DNA of 6,694 bases. It comes from an uncultured Lysobacteraceae bacterium. GTDB taxonomy: Bacteria; Pseudomonadota; Gammaproteobacteria; Xanthomonadales; Xanthomonadaceae. The stretch spans positions 1 to 6,694 of the forward strand of contig CALCNV010000020.1 in assembly GCA_937897645.1 (NCBI GenBank), in the 5' to 3' direction. Shown piece after piece: positions 1 through 5,417 of the stretch. The notes beneath the pieces are model-generated. The model was not told the origin of the DNA. It saw only the letters and a program-made list of their open reading frames with translations, and searched no databases. Both the position numbers and the translations under genes were made by a program. The first letter of the stretch is position 1, and every line of letters begins with the position of its first letter.

Positions 1-147
1 GAAGGGCTGGCCGCACAAGCAGGCATCACGTTACCGGCTGGTACGGTGGCGGGGCTGTTTGATGCGCTTGATGTCAGCGAGCAGGGGCCGTTTGAAGCGG
101 TGGCACGGCTAGGGCTGGTGATGGTGCAGTCTGAGGCCGTTGAATGA
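1..147 (+). CDS. C-terminal end of an unrecognised upstream gene (partial)
   Basis: Frame 1 is open from the first base to a TGA at 145-147, giving 48 codons whose start lies outside the window. The peptide begins EGLAAQAGITLPAG and ends VMVQSEAVE. It has no membrane segment or recognisable motif. It lies 84 nt before a Bbp19-type head gene on the same strand, so it is probably part of the head module. In such phages the portal gene or a small accessory gene often precedes this position, but nothing here identifies it as the portal. Codons such as TTA and CTA occur here and are scarce in the capsid gene downstream. The call as coding rests on the open frame and on position, and the function is unknown. 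Confidence 0.6.
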   Translation, partial: EGLAAQAGITLPAGTVAGLFDALDVSEQGPFEAVARLGLVMVQSEAVE

Positions 148-231
148 TGCAAGCCGGAAAGTTGAATACCTGGTGATCTGAAGGTCGCCACTACCAAATT
201 TCCGCGCCGTCTCCAACCGCGAAGGTAACCT

Positions 232-585
232 ATGGGCAAGACAAACGACCGTTCCGTTGTGCAGCGCAACCAGACGCTGGAGAACGCGCAACGTAAAACA
301 GAGCTTGATGCGGTCAAGCATCTGATGCAGACTCCGCTCGGTAGGGCCATGGCGTGGCGAATCCTTGATGTGACGGGCTGCAATCGCCCGATCAAGTACA
401 AGCCGAACGCGATGGACCTGGCGCATGACGTGGGTGTCCGGGAGCTGGGGGACTGGCTGCTGGAGGAGATCCGCGAGGCATGCCCAGAACAAGAGCTTGT
501 AATGCGGTCCGAATACCTCCAGCGCGTGAAGCGCGCTCAACTTGCGGAGCAACAGGCAAATGACGAATCAGACAATCCCGGTTGA
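232..585 (+). CDS. Bbp19 family phage protein (small head-module accessory protein)
   Basis: This is a 117-residue, charged, mostly helical soluble protein without cysteine-pair or membrane motifs. The central part reads DAVKHLMQTPLGRAMAWRIL (residues 26-45), then a Gly-Cys turn, then LAHDVGVRELGDWLLEEI near residues 63-80. This fits the Bbp19 family pattern of a short helix, TPxGR, a hydrophobic helix, and an xxGxRxxG/A-type helix ending before a Pro-Glu-rich tail. The family is named after a BPP-1 protein and is found between the portal and scaffold/capsid genes; its biochemical role is not known to me. The ATG is preceded by AAGG at 222-225, 6 nt upstream. The 3' end overlaps the scaffold gene by 26 nt in another frame, so translation of the two is probably coupled. 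Confidence 0.82.
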   Translation: MGKTNDRSVVQRNQTLENAQRKTELDAVKHLMQTPLGRAMAWRILDVTGCNRPIKYKPNAMDLAHDVGVRELGDWLLEEIREACPEQELVMRSEYLQRVKRAQLAEQQANDESDNPG

Positions 586-1327
586 AACTCCAGCCGCACC
601 AGCCGCCAATGCTGGTGGTGCAGGGTCAGGTCAACCGGGGGGCGAAGGCGGAGCAGGATCCGACGGCCAGGGCGCACAAGGCGCATCTGGGTCCGAAGGC
701 GGCGAGGCTGGAGCAAGCGGTGCGGGTGGCGATGCGGGTGCGGGTGATGCAGGCAAGCCGGCAGGCGAGTCTGGGGAACCGGCAACTGGCGAAGCTGCCG
801 GCGATAAGGGCGATCAAGCCCCCACCGAGCTGGTACTGCCGGAAGGTATCGAGGTCTCCGCCGAATGGCGCGCAGAGCTGGACACCCTGGCAAGCACCAT
901 CGAGACCCTGTCACCGCTCGCGCGGCAGCAGGCCATCGTGGATGCAGGTATCAAGTTCCGTGCGGAGATTGAAGCTCAACTCGCTGGCGACACCAATGAG
1001 CGCATCGCGCAGTGGGCCGAGTCTGCGAAAGCGGACCCGGTCATCGGTGGAGCGAAGTTTGAGGAGAACCTGATGGTGGCGCAGCAAGCCTTCACCACCT
1101 ATGGCGATCCCGAATTGAAGCAGTTTCTGATCGAGTCTGGACTGGGCAACCACCCCGCGCTGCTGCGCTGGGCCTTCAAGGTAGGCAATGCCTCCCGCGA
1201 GAAAGGTGTCGTTCACGGTCTCGGTGCGGAAGCGCCGCGCGCCCCTGCGAACACGGAAGCAGCCATGGCTGAACGCATGATTGCCTCCGCCAGCAAGCCC
1301 AACAAGAAACTGCCTCCCGGGGCATAA
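560..1327 (+). CDS. Putative capsid assembly scaffolding protein with Gly/Ala-rich N-terminus
   Basis: From the ATG at 560 the protein has 255 residues. Residues 19-84 are low-complexity Gly/Ala/Ser with scattered Asp/Glu and almost no hydrophobic residues, so this part is probably disordered and acidic. Residues 85-222 are helical. They include WAESAKADPVIGG (152-164) and a segment from 177 to 208 with YGDPELKQFL and GLGNHPALLRWA. The D-P-x-I-G-G, G-x-P-E-L and GxGNHP signatures are common in proteins encoded just before the major capsid gene in many tailed phages and usually annotated as scaffold. The C-terminus is basic (KPNKK), as expected for a tail that contacts coat protein. I prefer ATG 560 to the in-frame TTG at 542 because GGAG at 546-549 lies 10 nt before it and because TTG 542 has no clear ribosome site. 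The scaffold role is inferred from position and composition, and a protease function is not visible. Confidence 0.78.
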   Translation: MTNQTIPVETPAAPAANAGGAGSGQPGGEGGAGSDGQGAQGASGSEGGEAGASGAGGDAGAGDAGKPAGESGEPATGEAAGDKGDQAPTELVLPEGIEVSAEWRAELDTLASTIETLSPLARQQAIVDAGIKFRAEIEAQLAGDTNERIAQWAESAKADPVIGGAKFEENLMVAQQAFTTYGDPELKQFLIESGLGNHPALLRWAFKVGNASREKGVVHGLGAEAPRAPANTEAAMAERMIASASKPNKKLPPGA

Positions 1328-1359
1328 CCCAAACCTGACCCAACTATCGGAGTAAGACA

Positions 1360-2358
1360 ATGGCCACTCTCGGCGCAAACTATCCCACCCTCCTGGAAGT
1401 CTCCAAGGAGTTCGGCGTCAACGGCGAACCGCTGCCCGTCGCTGAACTGCTCACCCAAGCCAACGAAGCACTGGACGATATCCCGTGGTTCGAGGCGAAC
1501 AGCACCGGCGGTCACCGCATCTCGGTCACCACCGGCCTGCCGACTGCCGTCTACCGCAAGCTCAACGCCGGTATCCTGCCGTCCAAGGGCACCAGCACCG
1601 ATCTGACCGAGTCCATGGGCTCGCTCACCTCGCTGGGCAAGGTCGACAAGCTGCTGGCCGATCTCTCGGGCAACAGCTCGGTGTATCGCCTGCGCAAGAA
1701 CCGCCGTCACATGGAGGCCATGAACCAGACCTTCATGCAGACCCTGCTGTATGGAGACACCGGCACCAGCCCCGAGTCTTTCCTGGGCCTGATGCCGCGT
1801 TACAGCGATATCGGCGCCAGCTCGCCGGAAAACAGCCGCAACATTATCGACGCGGGCGGCACGGGCTCGGACAATATGTCCATCCTGCTGATCTCCTGGG
1901 CCGCGGGTTCGGTGTACGGCATCTATCCGAAGGGCTCGGCCGCTGGCCTGCAGCATGACGACTACGGCGTGGAGCTGTGCACCGCTCCGGACGGCGTGGG
2001 CGAGCTGCCGATGTACCGTGACTGGTTCGAATGGAACGGCGGCATCGCGGTCGAGGACTGGCGCAACATCGTGCGCATCTGCAACATCGATTCCAGCGAC
2101 CTGACCAAGAACGCCGCGACCGGCGCCGATCTGATCGACCTGATGATCCAGGCCGACGAGCTGATCGGTGACGGTGCCGGTAACAAGGTTTGGTATGTGC
2201 CGGGTCGTGTGCGCTCGTTCCTGCGTCGCCAGGTCCTGAACAAGGCCCAGTACACCGTGACCGAAGGCGAGATTGCCGGCAAGCGCGTGACCATGTTCGC
2301 CGGCAACCCGGTGCGCAAGATCGATCGCATGTTGACGACCGAAGCCCGCGTCGTCTAA
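1360..2358 (+). CDS. Major capsid protein (Bbp17/gp7-like, expected HK97 fold)
   Basis: This is a 332-residue protein that would form the icosahedral shell. Recognisable segments are the N-terminal helix with LLEVSKEFGVNGEPLPVAEL (11-30), the motif MQTLLYGDTGTSPESFLGLM (126-145) followed by PRYSD, then the W-x(5)-VYGIYPKGSAAGL stretch (180-197), the YRDWFEWNGGIAVEDWRNIV block (219-238) with an NID triplet at 242-244, and KVWYVPGRVRSFLRRQ (276-291). This set is typical of podovirus major capsid proteins of about 330 residues, so the gene looks full length and intact. There is no obvious cleavable N-terminal scaffold domain, which agrees with a separate scaffold gene upstream. CGGAG at 1348-1352 is 7 nt before the ATG. 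Codons are strongly biased to C- or G-ending, as expected for the most highly expressed virion gene. Confidence 0.93.
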   Translation: MATLGANYPTLLEVSKEFGVNGEPLPVAELLTQANEALDDIPWFEANSTGGHRISVTTGLPTAVYRKLNAGILPSKGTSTDLTESMGSLTSLGKVDKLLADLSGNSSVYRLRKNRRHMEAMNQTFMQTLLYGDTGTSPESFLGLMPRYSDIGASSPENSRNIIDAGGTGSDNMSILLISWAAGSVYGIYPKGSAAGLQHDDYGVELCTAPDGVGELPMYRDWFEWNGGIAVEDWRNIVRICNIDSSDLTKNAATGADLIDLMIQADELIGDGAGNKVWYVPGRVRSFLRRQVLNKAQYTVTEGEIAGKRVTMFAGNPVRKIDRMLTTEARVV

Positions 2359-2424
2359 GCCCTCGCACTCCCATCCGGTGACGGCCTTACCCAGGCCCGA
2401 GCCACTGAATAAGGAATCGCCGCT

Positions 2425-2883
2425 ATGTTGCTTGATCGCCAGAATGAATTTTCCGATAGCCAGGTCGTCACGACCACCGCTATCTCCACCAACGTGATCG
2501 ACACCCTTGCGGGCAACTCGTTCACCAACGTCATCCAGAACCTGGGCGGCTTTGCCGGCTCCTGCTTCCTGGTGGTCCAGATCGACGTCGCCTTTGCGGG
2601 CGGCACCAGCCTGGCCTACTCCCTGGAATCGGATAGCACGGTGGGCCTGGCCACGTCCCCGACCGTTCACTACTCCAGCGGCGCCATTGCGCTGGCGTCG
2701 TTGACCCCGGCCGGCAAGACGCTGGGCGTGATCCCGCTGCCGTATGGCGACTACGAGCGTTATCTCGGCGTCCGCTATACCATCGTCGGGACCATGTCCG
2801 GCGGCGGTGCGATCAGTGCGTTCCTGACGCGCGACCCGCAGACCTGGAAGCCCTACGCTGTAGCCCAGGCCTCCAACCTGTAA
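2425..2883 (+). CDS. Bbp16 family capsid cement (decoration) protein
   Basis: This 152-residue protein begins MLLDRQNEFSDSQVVT, the characteristic opening of the Bbp16 family (M-x-x-D-x-Q-x-x-F-S-D-x-Q-x-V-T). Alternating beta-type sequence follows, with Gly and Ser/Thr-rich loops: a FLVVQIDVAF strand (residues 48-57), LAYSLESDSTVG, and near the C-terminus ERYLGVRYTIVGTMSGG (residues 111-127) and AISAFLTRD. Family members sit on the outside of the capsid and stabilise the expanded shell, as described for BPP-1. Length and position directly after the major capsid gene are as expected. AAGGA at 2411-2415 is 9 nt before the ATG. The 66-nt gap upstream holds no convincing terminator, so it is probably co-transcribed with the capsid gene and expressed at similar levels. 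A hairpin follows 7 nt after its stop. Confidence 0.88.
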   Translation: MLLDRQNEFSDSQVVTTTAISTNVIDTLAGNSFTNVIQNLGGFAGSCFLVVQIDVAFAGGTSLAYSLESDSTVGLATSPTVHYSSGAIALASLTPAGKTLGVIPLPYGDYERYLGVRYTIVGTMSGGGAISAFLTRDPQTWKPYAVAQASNL

Positions 2884-2889
2884 TCCATG

Positions 2890-2913
2890 AGGGGGCGGGG
2901 CAACTCGCCCCCT
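2890..2913 (+). terminator. GNRA-capped hairpin after the cement gene (weak terminator or attenuator)
   Basis: GGGGGCG at 2891-2897 pairs perfectly with CGCCCCC at 2906-2912. The stem continues inward with a G-U pair (2898/2905) and a G-C pair (2899/2904) and closes on a GCAA tetraloop at 2900-2903. An A-T pair (2890/2913) extends it outward. Only TTCT follows, so the U tract is poor for rho-independent termination. Partial termination, or protection of the abundant capsid/cement mRNA against 3' exonucleases, are both possible. The structure is seen in the sequence; the function is inferred. Confidence 0.62.
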
Positions 2914-2947
2914 TCTGGTCCATCCGACCCACCGCCTGGAGAAGTGC

Positions 2948-3373
2948 ATGGCCACCGCCAAGAAAACCGCAGCATCGACCAAGCCCGCGCCAATCCAGCG
3001 CCGGCCGGTTGCGCGTCAACTGGACACCGTTCCGACCTACAAGGTCACCGAGCAGTCCTACATCAACAACATGCTGGTGGGTCCGGGCACTCCGCACCTG
3101 ACCGTCCAGTATTGGGGCGTACCTGGCAAGGCCCTGATTCCCCTGAACGCTGCCGCCAAGGCCAACAAGCTGGCCGCGCGCGACGTGCGTGCCGAACACA
3201 AGGGCGATCCGGAAGCCACGCGCGAGGCGTTGCGTGATCTGGACAACGACATGCAGGGCGTCACCAATCGCGGCGAAGATTACGGCGACGCAGACCTGGA
3301 GCTGACGGACGCAGACCGCGCCGAGCTTGGCGAAGGCGAATCTGCTGCCGAAGAAGAGAAAAAGGACGCATAA
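2948..3373 (+). CDS. Small hypothetical head-module protein with basic N-terminus and acidic C-terminus
   Basis: This 141-residue protein is not confidently recognised. The first 25 residues are Lys/Arg/Ala/Pro-rich (ATAKKTAAS, RRPVARQ). A compact middle part (27-75) reads TVPTYKVTEQSYINNMLV then GPGTPHLTVQYWGVPGKALI, a beta-like region followed by PLNAAAKANKLAA. The last 60 residues are charged and end in an Asp/Glu-rich tail (LTDADRAELGEG, EEEKKDA). Proteins with the core Y-x-V-T...LV-x-x-G...PG-x-x-L-x-PLN-x-A occur after cement genes in related phages, normally as hypothetical proteins. GGAG at 2938-2941, 6 nt before the ATG, supports the start. Both flanks carry intergenic hairpins, so its expression may be set separately from the capsid genes and from the tail genes. 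A structural or head-completion role is a guess from context only. Confidence 0.78.
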   Translation: MATAKKTAASTKPAPIQRRPVARQLDTVPTYKVTEQSYINNMLVGPGTPHLTVQYWGVPGKALIPLNAAAKANKLAARDVRAEHKGDPEATREALRDLDNDMQGVTNRGEDYGDADLELTDADRAELGEGESAAEEEKKDA

Positions 3374-3398
3374 TCCCGTCTGTCCCTGCGACACCATT

Positions 3399-3427
3399 CA
3401 TGCCCGGGGAAACTCGGGCATGCTTTT
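3399..3427 (+). terminator. Hairpin with GAAA tetraloop and short T run (probable intrinsic terminator/attenuator)
   Basis: CATGCCCG at 3399-3406 is the exact reverse complement of CGGGCATG at 3415-3422. A G-U pair (3407/3414) and a G-C pair (3408/3413) extend the stem to 10 bp, closed by a GAAA tetraloop at 3409-3412. CTTTT follows at 3423-3427. The T run is short, so termination is probably partial, which would let some transcription pass into the tail genes. The Shine-Dalgarno sequence of the next gene begins directly after the T run, so the hairpin could also affect ribosome access there. Confidence 0.72.
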
Positions 3428-3432
3428 AGGAG
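3428..3432 (+). promoter_or_regulatory. Ribosome binding site that fixes a TTG start
   Basis: AGGAG at 3428-3432 is a strong Shine-Dalgarno sequence 6 nt before the TTG at 3439. The only nearby ATG (3420-3422) is in another frame and lies inside the hairpin. The site therefore supports TTG as the real start of the tail adaptor gene. Confidence 0.75.
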
Positions 3433-3438
3433 AATCCC

Positions 3439-4095
3439 TTGGCCAGTCAGTTAGATATCTACAACCTTGCCATTGGTCGAGTGGGCTCCGACAAGACGGT
3501 GGCGGCACTCAACGAGAACAGTAAAGAAGCGCGGTTGTGCAATCGCAACTATGCGCAGTGCCGTGACGAGGTCATGGAGTCGGCGGCCTTCCCGTTCGCG
3601 GTCAAGGTCAAGGCCTTGGCCAGCGTGACGCCCAACCTGCAACTGGATGGCTGGGCCTACCAGTTTGCCAAGCCTGACGACTGCCTGCGGATCCTTGAGG
3701 TCGGTCCCTTGAGTGAGGCCGGCGCATCGATCGGCTACTGGGGCGGCTGCTGCGGCGGGCCGTGGGATGCGTACAAGCGTGAGGGCATGTTCGCCTATCG
3801 CCTGATGCTGGCCGACGACGGCAACAGCTCGGTGATCCTGGCCAACAGCCAGCAGTCGTACATCACCTATGTGGCCAAGGTCACCAACCCGGCGGTGTTC
3901 TCCCCGATGATGGTGTCGACCATTGCCGATCGGCTGTCCATGGAGCTGGCCCTGCCGCTGACCGCATCGTCCAACTGGCTGCAGGTGGCGATGACCCGCT
4001 ACAACAACAGCTTCAACATCAACGCGAATATCCAATACGACCAGCAGGACAACGGGCCTGACCCGATGCCTGCGTCCATCCTGGCGCGCAACTGA
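3439..4095 (+). CDS. Tail tube adaptor / head-tail connector protein (T7 gp11-like, tail tubular protein A)
   Basis: This 218-residue protein starts with LDIYNLAIGRVGSDKTVAAL (residues 5-24), followed by ENSKEARLCNRNYAQCRDEV (26-45). This is the opening of the tail tubular A / gp11-like adaptor family, where an N-terminal helix is followed by a helix ending in R-D-x-V/L-M/L. Further family marks are YQFAKPDDCLRILEV (residues 74-88) and, in the C-terminal half, helical segments with STIADRLSMELALPLTAS. These proteins form a 12-subunit ring between the portal and the tail nozzle in podoviruses. A local Gly/Cys-rich loop, YWGGCCGGPWDAYKREG (99-115), with two adjacent cysteines is unusual. TTG is used as start, supported by AGGAG 6 nt upstream and by the family-type N-terminus. 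The TGA overlaps the next ATG by one base (TGATG), which indicates translational coupling to the large tail protein. Confidence 0.86.
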   Translation: MASQLDIYNLAIGRVGSDKTVAALNENSKEARLCNRNYAQCRDEVMESAAFPFAVKVKALASVTPNLQLDGWAYQFAKPDDCLRILEVGPLSEAGASIGYWGGCCGGPWDAYKREGMFAYRLMLADDGNSSVILANSQQSYITYVAKVTNPAVFSPMMVSTIADRLSMELALPLTASSNWLQVAMTRYNNSFNINANIQYDQQDNGPDPMPASILARN

Positions 4096-5405
4096 TGCCC
4101 TCGCCCCTGCTCCAGCCCAGCCTGACCGCTGGGGAAATTTCCCCCTCGCTCTACGCCAGGGTCGACACCGCGCGGTATCAGGTGGCGCTCAAGACGCTAT
4201 ACAACTTCATCGTGCGGCCCACGGGCGGCGTTGAGTTTCGTGGCGGGACCCAGTTCCTGACAGCTGCCTTTGATGAGGCCACACGATTCCGGCTGCTGCC
4301 GTTCGTGTTCAGCGCCGACGCCGGGTCCGAAGTGGCCTACGTGATCGAGTTCTCCAACTATTACGCCCGGTTCCTGGCCAATGACGTGCTGGTGCAGGTG
4401 CAGACCAGCGACACCACGGCGTATGCAGGCGGCACGACCTATGGCCTGCATGCCTACGTCAACAGCGGAGGCATCATCTATCGCTCGCTGCAGGCGGGGA
4501 ACACGGGGCACACCCCGGCCAGCTCTCCCTTGTGGTGGGTGGCCGATGCCACCCTGGTGGTGGCCACGCCCTGGTCCTACGCCCAGGCGCTTGAGGTGCG
4601 TTACACGCAGTCCAACGACGTGCTGTATATGGCGAATCAGGAAGTCGCGCCCCAGACCATCCGGCGCACGTCGTCCACCTTCTTCCAGGTCGTGCTTCAC
4701 CAGACCAAGGACGGGCCTTTCCGCGATCTGAATACCGACGAGTCCCGGGTGGTGGTGTCCAATGCCGCGACCGGCAATGTGACCCTGACGTCCAACGCGG
4801 ACATTTTCACGGCCAACAGCGTGGGCTCCCTGTTCTACATGGAGACCAAGAACCTTGGCCAGATCAAGCCCTGGGTGGTCGGTGACCGTTCGGTGGCGCT
4901 TGGTGATCTTCGTCGGTCGGACGGCAAGACATACAAGGCGGTCACCATTCCGGCGGGCGGGACCAACTGGGAGGAGACGGGCAACCGCCAGCCTATCCAT
5001 GAGTTCGGCCGCGCGTGGGATGGCGCTGGCGATGTTCGAACGGATGGCACGAATACCTGGACCGTGGGCATCGAGTGGGAATATGTCGATTCCGGCTATG
5101 GCATCGTCCTGATCACCGCGCTGCTGACGTCCAAGACGGTGAGCGGCACGGTGCAGTTGCGCCTGCCCGAGCAGGTGGTGGGCACGGCGCCCAGCCCCTC
5201 GGCAACGTGGAACCTGGTGGGCGATGGCGTGACGCGCACGTTCGTGCTGGCGGCGCCCGCGGCCACCGATGGAACCTATGCGGTCACGATTGGCGGCGCT
5301 CCGGTGCAGCAAGATCCCAACTATGTCCCCCCGCGTGATAGCGGGTCGGGCCTGGGCGGGAACGGTACGGGCTCCGACAACGGCGACAATGAGCAGCTTC
5401 CCTAA
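4095..5405 (+). CDS. Large tail protein, N-terminal part (tail nozzle/tubular protein B-like), ends at an in-frame TAA
   Basis: This 436-residue product begins with LQPSLTAGEISPSLYARVDT (6-25), then YNFIVRPTGGVEFRGGTQFL (36-55) and a Y-V-I-E-F-x-N-Y-Y-ARF stretch (82-93). This is the conserved beginning of podovirus large tail proteins encoded directly after the gp11-like adaptor. Two inserts, near 104-152 and 257-303, resemble short carbohydrate-binding-type repeats, with Tyr-x-x-Gly, then Gly-x-x-Tyr, then Pro and Trp. From 372 a GDGVTRTF segment and a strand ending at Gln406 open a further beta domain. The last 24 residues (413-436) are Gly/Ser/Asn/Asp-rich. Related proteins are usually one chain of roughly 700-900 residues. 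Here the frame stops at TAA 5403-5405 and resumes in the same frame at ATG 5418 with sequence that looks like the rest of the same domain. Whether this is a true separate subunit or one half of a broken gene cannot be decided from the window. Confidence 0.82.
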   Translation: MPSPLLQPSLTAGEISPSLYARVDTARYQVALKTLYNFIVRPTGGVEFRGGTQFLTAAFDEATRFRLLPFVFSADAGSEVAYVIEFSNYYARFLANDVLVQVQTSDTTAYAGGTTYGLHAYVNSGGIIYRSLQAGNTGHTPASSPLWWVADATLVVATPWSYAQALEVRYTQSNDVLYMANQEVAPQTIRRTSSTFFQVVLHQTKDGPFRDLNTDESRVVVSNAATGNVTLTSNADIFTANSVGSLFYMETKNLGQIKPWVVGDRSVALGDLRRSDGKTYKAVTIPAGGTNWEETGNRQPIHEFGRAWDGAGDVRTDGTNTWTVGIEWEYVDSGYGIVLITALLTSKTVSGTVQLRLPEQVVGTAPSPSATWNLVGDGVTRTFVLAAPAATDGTYAVTIGGAPVQQDPNYVPPRDSGSGLGGNGTGSDNGDNEQLP

Positions 5406-5408
5406 AGG
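5404..5408 (+). promoter_or_regulatory. Shine-Dalgarno-like site overlapping the stop codon
   Basis: AAAGG at 5404-5408 uses the last two bases of the TAA stop and lies 9 nt before ATG 5418. Placement and sequence fit a ribosome site for re-initiation by ribosomes that have just ended at 5405. It supports expression of the second half as its own polypeptide but could be fortuitous. Confidence 0.5.
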
Positions 5409-5417
5409 CGCACGACC

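Noticed and set aside
144..176. Ten-codon ORF (MMQAGKLNTW) overlapping the stop of the first gene
   Set aside because: It is too short, has no own ribosome site and no known counterpart. Overlapping ATG/TGA strings arise easily by chance.
148..231. Possible promoter in the 84-nt gap before the Bbp19-type gene
   Set aside because: TTGAAT occurs at 162-167, but no -10-like hexamer stands at suitable spacing.
542..559. Upstream TTG start for the scaffold protein
   Set aside because: It would add only six residues and has no well-placed Shine-Dalgarno sequence. ATG 560 has GGAG 10 nt upstream.
582..1073. 163-codon plus-strand frame inside the scaffold gene
   Set aside because: It is a shifted reading of the Gly/Ala-rich DNA that gives an Arg/Ser/Pro-rich product. 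The scaffold frame carries the recognised motifs.
2383..2397. Small inverted repeat GGCCT / AGGCC between capsid and cement genes
   Set aside because: It has only 5 bp and no T run follows. This is not enough to call a terminator, and the two genes are expected to be expressed together.
1213..2982. 589-codon open frame on the minus strand across scaffold end, capsid and cement genes
   Set aside because: It lies opposite three well-supported genes, and its Arg/Gly/His-rich product has no family features. Strong C/G-ending codon bias on the plus strand removes antisense stops and explains it.
4131..4144. Perfect 14-bp palindrome GGGGAAATTTCCCC
   Set aside because: It lies in the codons for the conserved GEIS-P motif at the start of the tail protein and is best explained by coding. 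There is no paired site or other operator context.
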